32,834 bases of DNA from Eubacteriales bacterium (lineage in GTDB: Bacteria > Bacillota > Clostridia > Saccharofermentanales > DTU023), in assembly GCA_030537595.1 (NCBI GenBank), contig JAUNVR010000005.1, positions 57,169 through 90,002 of the forward strand. Direction: 5' to 3'. Shown in pieces: positions 15,525 through 22,307 of the stretch; positions within the stretch are counted from its first letter, which is position 1, and each line of letters begins with the position of its first letter. Both the position numbers and the translations under genes were made by a program. The notes under the pieces were generated by a model. It was not told the DNA's origin. It searched no databases and saw nothing but the letters and a program-made list of their open reading frames with translations.

Positions 15525-16529
15525 ATGAATAAATCTCGTGTTTCTTTAATTAGGAGCTTGGGAGTTCAAGTAAGTTTAATACTGATACTGTGCCTAATAG
15601 CGCTGCTCTCCTTGACGGTGGGCAGCGCAGGCTACAGTCTTCGTGAGATCTTCAACGGCTTGATGGACGAAAGCTCAACGACGGTTCGCGATATTATCTT
15701 CCACTTGCGCTTACCCAGGATTATCGTTGCAGTTGTCGTTGGGGCTTGCTTGGCAACAGCCGGAGCTCTGCTCCAGGCAGTCATGCGCAACCCCTTGGCA
15801 GACCCTGGCATTATCGGCGTATCAGCCGGTGCAGGAACCGCTGCAACCACGATTCTACTGCTTTTTCCAAATGCTGCTAAAGTTGTACCATTGGCCGCCT
15901 TTGTGGGAGCAATGTTAACTTGTATTTTGATTTATATTCTGGCCTACGACGGAGGCATCAGTCCTCTGCGCATAGTTTTGGCCGGGGTCGCAATCAATAC
16001 AGTCTTAGGTGGCTATAACTCGATGCTGCGCTTACTCTATTCAGATAGTCTGAGTAGTGTTATGGCCTTCATGAACGGTAGTTTAGCGGCAAAATCTTGG
16101 AGCCATGTGCGCCTGATTTTGGCCTATGGTATTGTCGGATTAATTTTGAGTTTTCTCTGTGTGCGTGGGGCTAATGCCTTGCAACTGGGTGATGAGATGG
16201 CGAGTAACTTAGGTTTCAGAGTTTCTTTAACTCGAATCCTGCTCTCAGCCTTGGCTGCCTATCTAGCAGCCGCAACTGTTTCAGTCGTCGGGATGATCGG
16301 TTTTATCGGCTTAGTTGTACCGCATATCAGTAGAATGTTAGTCGGTTCCGACTACCGCAGATTATTGCCCACCAGCATGTTACTGGGTGGGGTGGTTGCC
16401 CTCGGTGGTGATACCCTCGGGCGCGTAATGATTCCTGGTCTGGAATTACCACTCGGCATTATTATGGCAGTTCTCGGCGGTCCGTTCTTCTTATACATGC
16501 TGCGCAGACGTGGCTCAGTAAGGGGCTAG
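15525..16529 (+). CDS. FecCD/BtuC-family ABC permease
   Basis: A 334-residue polytopic membrane protein of the FecCD family, about ten helices. Landmarks are LRLPRIIVAVVVGACLATAG near residue 62, MRNPLADPGIIGVSAGAG, and the coupling region GMIGFIGLVVPHISRMLVG near 260-278. The family moves iron-siderophores, haem, vitamin B12 and related chelates as a homodimer. The start ATG follows the preceding stop by one base, and the ATPase start follows two bases after its own stop, a tightly packed transport cassette. The transported compound cannot be read from the sequence. Confidence 0.93.
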   Translation: MNKSRVSLIRSLGVQVSLILILCLIALLSLTVGSAGYSLREIFNGLMDESSTTVRDIIFHLRLPRIIVAVVVGACLATAGALLQAVMRNPLADPGIIGVSAGAGTAATTILLLFPNAAKVVPLAAFVGAMLTCILIYILAYDGGISPLRIVLAGVAINTVLGGYNSMLRLLYSDSLSSVMAFMNGSLAAKSWSHVRLILAYGIVGLILSFLCVRGANALQLGDEMASNLGFRVSLTRILLSALAAYLAAATVSVVGMIGFIGLVVPHISRMLVGSDYRRLLPTSMLLGGVVALGGDTLGRVMIPGLELPLGIIMAVLGGPFFLYMLRRRGSVRG

Positions 16530-16531
16530 CT

Positions 16532-17392
16532 ATGGACATTAAGGTTAGGAATTTATCCGTTAGCTACGGAAGTAAGAAAGTCATACATGATTTTGACTGT
16601 GAGATTCGTGAGGGTGAAATCCTGACGATTATTGGGCCAAATGGTTCAGGCAAGTCAACAATCCTGAAGGCGGTGACAGGTCTTTTGCCTTATCAGGAGG
16701 GGACGGTCGAGCTTTATGGCCGCGATTTGCAGGATTGGAAAACTAAGGAAATCTCACAAAGGATTGCCGTTTTACCGCAAATCCACCAGGCGCCTGGAGA
16801 CTTTACGGTTGAGGAGTTAATCAGTTACGGGCGGATGCCCCACCAGTCTTGGTTTAAGACTGACTCGAAAGAAGATCGAGAAATTGTCGCTTGGGCGATG
16901 GAAACTACTGGGGTAAAAGAATTTGCAAAGCGCAAAATTCACCAGCTTTCTGGAGGTGAATTACAAAGGGTCTGGTTGGCCTGTACCCTAGCCCAAAAGC
17001 CGCGCATTCTCTTTCTTGACGAACCGACCACTTATCTAGACATCGCTCACCAGCTGGAGATTATGCATCTGGTGCGAGATCTTTGCGATAAAGAGGGAAT
17101 TGGCATTGTGATGGTGCTCCATGACCTCGGTCAGGCCCTCGATGTCAGTAATCGGATTATCGTCATCCAGGATGGGCATAAGTATAGCGATGGAGCAGCA
17201 GAAGACGTAATCAATTGTCAGATGCTGCGTGAAGTCTATGAGGTTAACTGTGACCTGGTTTCAGTGCACAGCCGGCCGCGGCCTTTAATCTCTTATCGCT
17301 TTGACCAAAGACCTGGGCATTATCATCACCACCACCATCACTGTCATTGTGGAGAAAGCAGACAGCAGGGTGTGGTCCTAGAAAATAACTAA
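16532..17392 (+). CDS. FepC/BtuD-type ABC ATPase with His-rich tail
   Basis: The cytoplasmic ATPase of the importer, 286 residues. Walker A GPNGSGKS spans 35-42, the signature LSGGE 139-143, Walker B ILFLDEP 159-165 and the switch His is in VMVLHD. All catalytic residues are intact. Beyond the usual domain end it has an unusual tail, GHYHHHHHHCHCGES at about 262-276, with eight His and two Cys in a dozen residues, a strong potential metal-binding site. A His-rich tail also occurs on the NifD-like subunit two positions away. This may sense, store or hand over Ni, Co, Zn or Fe; which metal is not shown. Confidence 0.92.
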   Translation: MDIKVRNLSVSYGSKKVIHDFDCEIREGEILTIIGPNGSGKSTILKAVTGLLPYQEGTVELYGRDLQDWKTKEISQRIAVLPQIHQAPGDFTVEELISYGRMPHQSWFKTDSKEDREIVAWAMETTGVKEFAKRKIHQLSGGELQRVWLACTLAQKPRILFLDEPTTYLDIAHQLEIMHLVRDLCDKEGIGIVMVLHDLGQALDVSNRIIVIQDGHKYSDGAAEDVINCQMLREVYEVNCDLVSVHSRPRPLISYRFDQRPGHYHHHHHHCHCGESRQQGVVLENN

Positions 17393-17445
17393 GATTTGAT
17401 TAATCATTATCTGTTCTAAGTAAAAGGAAAACTTAAGGAGTTAAG

Positions 17446-18996
17446 ATGGCAGTTGAGAATTTAGGTGAAAAATATTTAAGTCGGGCAAAGAAGCTCTCGG
17501 AAGTGACAGAGATTTACGATGTAAATCCACTTTCCGAGGCGCTCTTTCCGGGGAGCCATTGCCCGCTCTTTGGAGCCCTGTTGGCAATCAAAGAAATTTC
17601 TGGAGCGGCGACTTTAGTCGTCGGCAGCGATGAGTGTACATACTATTCGAAGTCAATGGCAATGGGCTCACCGGAGTTTGGCGAGCAGGCAGAATACTGC
17701 TACTCCCTAGTCCTCGATCAGGCGGACATTAGTTTCGGTTGCCAGGCTAAGCTGAGCGAAGCGATTCGGGAAATTGTCGAGAGCACAAAATTCGAAGTAA
17801 TTTTTGTTGTCACGACATGCCTAGTCGAGTTGATCGGCGATGACTTGGATAGCGTCTGCGAGCAGCTGGAAGCAGAGCTGGGGATTAATTTACCGATCGT
17901 GCATACCGAGCACTTTAAGTGTGAAAATCACCTGCCCGGCCTAGAGCGCGTAATGGCAGCTTGTGCTGAACTAATGACAGAGCCAAAGGAGCAGCGCAGC
18001 GCAGATCAGGCACGCAGAATTAACCTCTTAGGTCACCGCCACGGCGATTTTGAGCAGTCAGAATTGGCCGAGTATCTGGATCGGGCTGGAATTGAAATTC
18101 ATCTAGTCCTGCCCTCTGCTGCAACTGTTGCCGAAATCCGAGCTGCGGCCGAGGTCGATCTAAACCTGGTGACTGACGCAATTGGCCTGGCATTGGCAAA
18201 GGAGATGGAAGCTGAATTCAAGATTCCTTACCTCTACTTTGACCGCTTTGTGACTCCCGAGACAATTACTGCAGCATATGCCAGGCTCGAGGCTGAATTA
18301 TTTACTAAGCAAGGCCTGAGTCTGCCGAGTGAATTAAAAGATTGGCTGGAAAATAAGGCAGCAGAACTGCGTGAGCAGGAAGCTAAGCTACGTCCTCGAC
18401 TCGAGGGTTTAAGCTTCATCTATGGCAACACTCCGCTGGTCGCCTTGGAATACAATGCGTATCTCAGCGAGCTGGGTTTACATCCGGCCTTAATTCAACT
18501 TTCGCGCTTGAATGAAGATGATCTTGTCTACCGCGAGCGGATTCTTAAAGCTTGTGATCCTTATGTGACTAAGAATGCCAATATTGCGCCCTTACAGCCG
18601 ATTTATGACATCTTGAAGCCGGACTTTTACTTCGGGCATGAGTTTGCAGAAAAACTGCGCAAGAAGGGCATAGTTCTAATGGCGATGGATCGCCTGGGTA
18701 AGCTCTATGGCTATCAGCTGACCTCAGCCCTTTTGGAATACCTGAGTGAGGGCTTAGCAGCAAGAGATAAACTTTTATCGGCTAAGCAGCATTTAGCTGA
18801 AGCTCAGGCAGCTGGACATCCAGGCGCCAAAGCTCCGGGCGGGCATCCCGGTGGACATCCAGGCGGACATCCCGGTGGACACCCTGGTGGGCACCCGGGT
18901 GGGCATCCGGGCGCTAGACCTGGCATGGCCTCTCCAGTCGAGAGTAAGAAGCTGAGCGGAGTCCGTTTAGTTAAAAGTAGAAAAGAGGCCGAATAA
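17446..18996 (+). CDS. NifD-like nitrogenase-superfamily subunit with GHPG repeat tail
   Basis: A 516-residue alpha-type subunit of the nitrogenase/DPOR superfamily. Three cysteines fall at the positions of the NifD P-cluster ligands: Cys39 in GSHCPLFGA, Cys64 in SDECTYYS and Cys125 in VTTCLVELIGDD, so an Fe-S cluster is expected. The FeMo-cofactor cysteine appears replaced: LNLVTDAIG aligns with NifD's LNLVQCHRS, giving Asp244. The C-terminus carries one separate GHPG and then six tandem GHPG units (466-489), a flexible His-rich metal-binding tail absent from classical NifD. An AAGGAG site precedes the ATG at 17446, and the NifK-like gene begins directly after the stop. The protein probably forms a complex with it and receives electrons from the NifH-like protein. 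The substrate is unknown. Confidence 0.88.
   Translation: MAVENLGEKYLSRAKKLSEVTEIYDVNPLSEALFPGSHCPLFGALLAIKEISGAATLVVGSDECTYYSKSMAMGSPEFGEQAEYCYSLVLDQADISFGCQAKLSEAIREIVESTKFEVIFVVTTCLVELIGDDLDSVCEQLEAELGINLPIVHTEHFKCENHLPGLERVMAACAELMTEPKEQRSADQARRINLLGHRHGDFEQSELAEYLDRAGIEIHLVLPSAATVAEIRAAAEVDLNLVTDAIGLALAKEMEAEFKIPYLYFDRFVTPETITAAYARLEAELFTKQGLSLPSELKDWLENKAAELREQEAKLRPRLEGLSFIYGNTPLVALEYNAYLSELGLHPALIQLSRLNEDDLVYRERILKACDPYVTKNANIAPLQPIYDILKPDFYFGHEFAEKLRKKGIVLMAMDRLGKLYGYQLTSALLEYLSEGLAARDKLLSAKQHLAEAQAAGHPGAKAPGGHPGGHPGGHPGGHPGGHPGGHPGARPGMASPVESKKLSGVRLVKSRKEAE
18814..18912 (+). repeat. 12-base tandem repeat encoding GHPG
   Basis: Six consecutive 12-base units (18841-18912) each encode Gly-His-Pro-Gly, and one further copy lies at 18814-18825. 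The units differ at silent positions (CAT or CAC, all four Pro codons, GGT or GGC), so the peptide has been kept while the DNA diverged. This argues against a recent slippage expansion. Confidence 0.9.
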
Positions 18997-20199
18997 ATGA
19001 GTGCATTAACTAGATTGTTACCACTGCCCTCAGACCGTATGGGCGTACTTTGGAATCTTTTAGCAATTCAGGACAGCTATGTCATCGAATATGGCCCAGC
19101 CGGCACCACTCACTTTGGTATCGGGCCGCTCGGTCAGCTAAAAATTCAGCCACGTGGCCGCTACTTCGTAACTCACATGGATGAGGGCGACGTAGTCATG
19201 GGCGACAGCTCGAGACTCGAGCGTGCGGTCATGGAAATTGACCGCGATCACAAGCCGGAACATATCTTTATCGTCGGCTCCAGTATCTCTTCCACGATTG
19301 GTACTGACCTAGAGGGTATCGTTTACTACCTCCAGGACCAGGTCCAGGCACAGCTCCACATCTTTGATAGCGGTGGCTTTAAGGGCGATATGCTGGACGG
19401 CATGGCTGATGTTTATAAATCATTGGCTGAACTGGTTCGTGAAAGTGAAGTGGAAGCAGTGCCAGCAAGTGAAAAGTCTGCTAGCTATAATATTCTCGGT
19501 GCTTCCCCGGACCATTTCCGTCTGAGCTCAGACTTAAACGAAATCAAGCGCGTGCTAAACGAGGCCTATGATCTCGAGGCCGCCACCACCTATGTCTTTG
19601 GTGGTAAAATCCAAGATTTTGACCGTGCAGCAGGGGCAGAGTTTTCCTTGGTTTTAAGAGAAGCCGCCCTACCTTTGGCCGAGGCTTTAAAAGAAAAGTA
19701 TGATGTACCCTACCTCTTAGTTGACTTTTATGGCTACCAGGGCTGCCGCTCGGTCCTCGAGGCAATCGAGCCTATTCTGGGCCGCAGTCCCAATCCAGAG
19801 TTCATGCAAGAGCTGAGTGAACGCCAGTCTGAGATTGCCCTATTTCAAATGTCGCGGCGCCGGATGGGTAAGGAACTAAAGCTTTATAGCGTCGGGACAG
19901 AAGAGTTTAATCGTGGTCTGAGCCTGGCCTTTGCTGAGCTCGGCCTAGAATTCGCAGAACAAATCGAACATGTGGAGCCTGAAACTGAGCGTTTAGCAAA
20001 GTTGGCAGGCTGGCAGCAGGGACTGGTTTTCGCCGACAGCGAAAGCTTGCATCGGATGGATCCTTCCAATTATGGAGTGCTGACTTCATTCCCCTGGCTG
20101 AAGCGTTCGCAACACGCTGAGCACTTGCCCTTTATGGGGGTACGGGGGATGGATTTCCTCTACGAGTGCCTCAGTAATTATATCTTTCAAATAGTGTAA
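18997..20199 (+). CDS. NifK-like nitrogenase-superfamily subunit without cluster cysteines
   Basis: A 400-residue beta-type partner of the NifD-like protein, starting directly at the preceding stop codon. The fold is indicated by FVTHMDEGDVVMGDSSRLER, which resembles the NifK TEDAAVFGG region, and by IFIVGSSISSTIGTDLEG, which resembles STTCMAEVIGDDL. In my by-eye alignment all three P-cluster cysteines are gone: GSQGC reads GPAGT (near Thr37), the second is near Tyr56, and the third is Ser96. Only two cysteines remain (in YQGCRS and YECLSN). The cluster would then be held by three NifD-like cysteines and perhaps one non-cysteine ligand, loosely like the Asp in BchB of DPOR; Thr37, Thr38 or His39 are candidates. 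Function is inferred from context. Confidence 0.82.
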   Translation: MSALTRLLPLPSDRMGVLWNLLAIQDSYVIEYGPAGTTHFGIGPLGQLKIQPRGRYFVTHMDEGDVVMGDSSRLERAVMEIDRDHKPEHIFIVGSSISSTIGTDLEGIVYYLQDQVQAQLHIFDSGGFKGDMLDGMADVYKSLAELVRESEVEAVPASEKSASYNILGASPDHFRLSSDLNEIKRVLNEAYDLEAATTYVFGGKIQDFDRAAGAEFSLVLREAALPLAEALKEKYDVPYLLVDFYGYQGCRSVLEAIEPILGRSPNPEFMQELSERQSEIALFQMSRRRMGKELKLYSVGTEEFNRGLSLAFAELGLEFAEQIEHVEPETERLAKLAGWQQGLVFADSESLHRMDPSNYGVLTSFPWLKRSQHAEHLPFMGVRGMDFLYECLSNYIFQIV

Positions 20200-20220
20200 A
20201 AATTTTCCAGGAGGAAAACA

Positions 20221-20763
20221 ATGAAAATTCATGTAGTATATTCAAGTTTAACCGGCTGCACAAAGCAAGTCGCGGAAGCAATCTATGCAGGTTACGAAGG
20301 CGAAAAAGCAATCTCCAAGGTCAGCGATAAGCCAGATCTTAGTGATGCCGATATCGTTGCCTTAGGTTATTGGGTCGACAAGGGTGGCCCGAATGAAGAG
20401 GTGCAAAAATTCATCTCAGAATTAAGCGGTAAGAAGGTCTTTGTCTTTGCAACCTTGGCCTACTTTGCTGATTCAGAACACGGCTTCCAGAGTGTCTGGC
20501 GTGGCGTTGAAGCAGTTAAAGCTGCTGGTAACGAAGTCATCGGACACTATGTCTGTAATGGTGCACTCGCTCCGGCCTTAATCGAAAAATTCAAGAAGAT
20601 GGCTGCTGAGGGCAGTGGCAATCACCATGCCTTTACTCCGGAAAAGGGTGTGCGCTACGAGATTATGAAGAACCACCCGACCCCCGCAGAGCTGGCTCTC
20701 GGGAGTGAACGTTTCAACGAGCGAGTTGAGTTAAATAGAAGAATTGCCGAACTCCAGGCCTAA
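20221..20763 (+). CDS. Flavodoxin-family protein
   Basis: A 180-residue flavodoxin-like electron carrier. The FMN phosphate loop is clear, SSLTGCTKQVAEAI starting at Ser8, matching the T/S-x-T-G-x-T pattern. Central strands are DIVALGYWVDKGGP and KKVFVFATLAY, where the isoalloxazine ring would sit. It is longer than classical flavodoxins (about 140-150), with a helical C-terminal extension. An AGGAGG lies six bases before the ATG. It is the last gene before a strong terminator, so it is the natural electron donor for the NifH-like protein; an auxiliary reductase role is also possible. Confidence 0.88.
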   Translation: MKIHVVYSSLTGCTKQVAEAIYAGYEGEKAISKVSDKPDLSDADIVALGYWVDKGGPNEEVQKFISELSGKKVFVFATLAYFADSEHGFQSVWRGVEAVKAAGNEVIGHYVCNGALAPALIEKFKKMAAEGSGNHHAFTPEKGVRYEIMKNHPTPAELALGSERFNERVELNRRIAELQA

Positions 20764-20790
20764 GTCTTTAAAGCAGATTTTTCAGCCTAA

Positions 20791-20808
20791 GTTTAGGTAT
20801 ATCTAAAC
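20791..20808. promoter_or_regulatory. Palindrome GTTTAG-N6-CTAAAC
   Basis: A perfect 6-bp inverted repeat with a six-base AT-rich centre (GTATAT) lies 27 bases after the flavodoxin stop, before the terminator. A related, less perfect sequence at 20881-20897 shares TATATCTA when read on the opposite strand. The pair may be a two-site operator. Confidence 0.4.
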
Positions 20809-20827
20809 ATTAAATCAGATTTATCAG

Positions 20828-20871
20828 AAAAAGCTCCGCCTTGTGCCATCTGGCCAAAGCGGGGCTTTTTT
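20828..20871 (+). terminator. Strong intrinsic terminator of the nitrogenase-like operon
   Basis: A 12-bp stem (20828-20839 with 20859-20870, one G-T pair) ends in a run of six T residues. It separates the nitrogenase-like operon from the ornithine operon, which therefore needs its own promoter. The A-rich left arm could also allow weak termination in the opposite direction. Confidence 0.9.
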
Positions 20872-20880
20872 GCTGCCCAT

Positions 20881-20912
20881 TTATAGATATATTTAACAAG
20901 TTCCGTTATACT
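20881..20912 (+). promoter_or_regulatory. Promoter region of the ornithine operon
   Basis: A good -10 hexamer, TATACT, lies at 20907-20912. The -35 position (around 20884-20889) has no consensus and instead overlaps TTATAGATATATTTAAC (20881-20897), which resembles the palindrome at 20791-20808. This layout suggests control by a bound regulator. The ribosome site GGAGGT of the first gene follows at 20930-20935. Confidence 0.45.
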
Positions 20913-20941
20913 TAATACAATTGTTTGTGGGAGGTGACTAA

Positions 20942-22306
20942 ATGCAAAAGATTCGTGTAATGATCTGGGGCTTTGGTGCAATGGGCAGCGGAATTGCTCG
21001 TGCCTTGCTGCAGAAAAAGGGCGTCGAAATCTGCGCTGTCTTCGATTTATGGGAAGAGCTGCAGGGACGCGAAATTCATGAATATCTCGGTCTCGAACGA
21101 GGCGAGCATCCGCCGGTTCCAATTGAGTCAGATGCGCTGAAGGGAATTAAAGCAGGCGCTGCAGATGTGGTTATTTTGGCCACGGATTCCTTCACGGCCA
21201 AAGCTTTTCCGAAGCTGAAGCACTGTATCGAGGCCGGAATCAACGTAATCTCGACTGCAGAGGAGATGAGTTGGCCCTGGGCCCAAGAGCCTGAATTGGC
21301 GCGTGACTTAGATCGGCTTGCGAGAATGCATCAGGTCTCTGTGCTCGGCACCGGAGTGAATCCTGGTTTTGTCCTGGATTATTTAATTTTAGCCCTCTCG
21401 GGCTGCCTAATTGATCTCGATCAGATCTCGGCAGCGAGAATTAATGACCTTGCCCCCTTTGGTAAGGCGGTGATGGAAGAGCAGGGGGTTGGGATTTCCT
21501 TAGCTGAGTTTCAGGCTCGCTTGGCCGCCGATGACTTAGCTGGTCACGTCGGTTTCCCAGAGTCGATTTCGATCATTGCGGCCGGACTCGGGATCGATTT
21601 ACCGAGAATTGAGCAGAGTAAAGAGCCAATCGTGTCAAAGACTGAGCGAAGCACCCCTTATGCAGAGGTTAAAGTCGGTGAAGTGGCAGGTATTCGTCAG
21701 CAGGGCAGAGGCTTTACTGCGAGCGGTGAGGAGTTTATTCACCTCGATCACCCGCAGCAAATTAGGCCTGAAGCTGAAGGCGTGAAAACTGGTGACTTCA
21801 TCAATTTAAGCGCCGGCGAATACTGCCTGAAGATGGCGATTGAACCAGAGATTCCGGGCGGTGTTGGCACGATTGCGATGTGTGTCAATATGATCCCTCA
21901 TGTGATTAATGCGGCTCCAGGCTTACGCAATCTTTTGGAGCTACCTGTACCGCGCGCTATCCTCGGTGATATGCGGCAGTTAATTCAGGCCAATGTCGAG
22001 GAGATTAGAAATTATAAGGCAGGCGATTTAGTCGTGATTGAGCGCGTAATTTTGCCGGCCGGAGAAAGGGCGCCTTCAGTTCCAGAGGAAACAGCTGGAA
22101 AGCCTCTAATGGCCTATTACAAAGGCTACTTGAAAGAGGCGGCAAAGACTGGCGATGAGGTCAGTATTGAAACTGTGATTGGGCGCGAAATTACTGGGCG
22201 CTTGAGTAATCGGGAGGTCAGCTACCGCCATAACTTTGGCACTGTAGTTCCGGAGTTAGCGGAGCTTGCCCGTAGCGTACGTGAGCTGGTTCGGGAGGAG
22301 GCATAA
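20942..22306 (+). CDS. ord-ortA: Fused 2,4-diaminopentanoate dehydrogenase and AKP thiolase alpha subunit
   Basis: A 454-residue fusion of two enzymes that are separate in known ornithine-fermentation clusters. Residues 1 to about 349 are Ord, with the nucleotide-binding start WGFGAMGSGIARALL and VLGTGVNPGFVLDYL; it oxidises 2,4-diaminopentanoate to 2-amino-4-oxopentanoate with NAD(P)+. Residues about 350-454 are OrtA: KAGDLVVIERVIL, RAPSVPEETAGKPL, YYKGYL and IGREITGRL, ending RHNFG-VVPEL. OrtA pairs with OrtB, the next gene, to cleave that product with CoA. Both parts are full length and joined in frame without a stop. The ATG at 20942 follows GGGAGGT. The fusion would keep the labile intermediate near the thiolase. 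Confidence 0.88.
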   Translation: MQKIRVMIWGFGAMGSGIARALLQKKGVEICAVFDLWEELQGREIHEYLGLERGEHPPVPIESDALKGIKAGAADVVILATDSFTAKAFPKLKHCIEAGINVISTAEEMSWPWAQEPELARDLDRLARMHQVSVLGTGVNPGFVLDYLILALSGCLIDLDQISAARINDLAPFGKAVMEEQGVGISLAEFQARLAADDLAGHVGFPESISIIAAGLGIDLPRIEQSKEPIVSKTERSTPYAEVKVGEVAGIRQQGRGFTASGEEFIHLDHPQQIRPEAEGVKTGDFINLSAGEYCLKMAIEPEIPGGVGTIAMCVNMIPHVINAAPGLRNLLELPVPRAILGDMRQLIQANVEEIRNYKAGDLVVIERVILPAGERAPSVPEETAGKPLMAYYKGYLKEAAKTGDEVSIETVIGREITGRLSNREVSYRHNFGTVVPELAELARSVRELVREEA

Positions 22307-22307
22307 G

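Noticed and set aside
18841-18912. Tandem repeat as a phase-variation switch
   Set aside because: Units are 12 bases (a multiple of three) and differ at silent positions, so slippage would not shift the frame and has not been recent.
13412-20199. True nitrogen-fixation (nif) genes
   Set aside because: The NifK-like subunit lacks all P-cluster cysteines, the FeMo-cofactor cysteine appears replaced in the NifD-like subunit, and no cofactor-assembly genes are in the window.
20942-22306. Ord-OrtA read as a sequencing artefact
   Set aside because: Both domains are complete and in frame, the linker has ordinary codons, and no duplicated or missing bases are seen at the junction.
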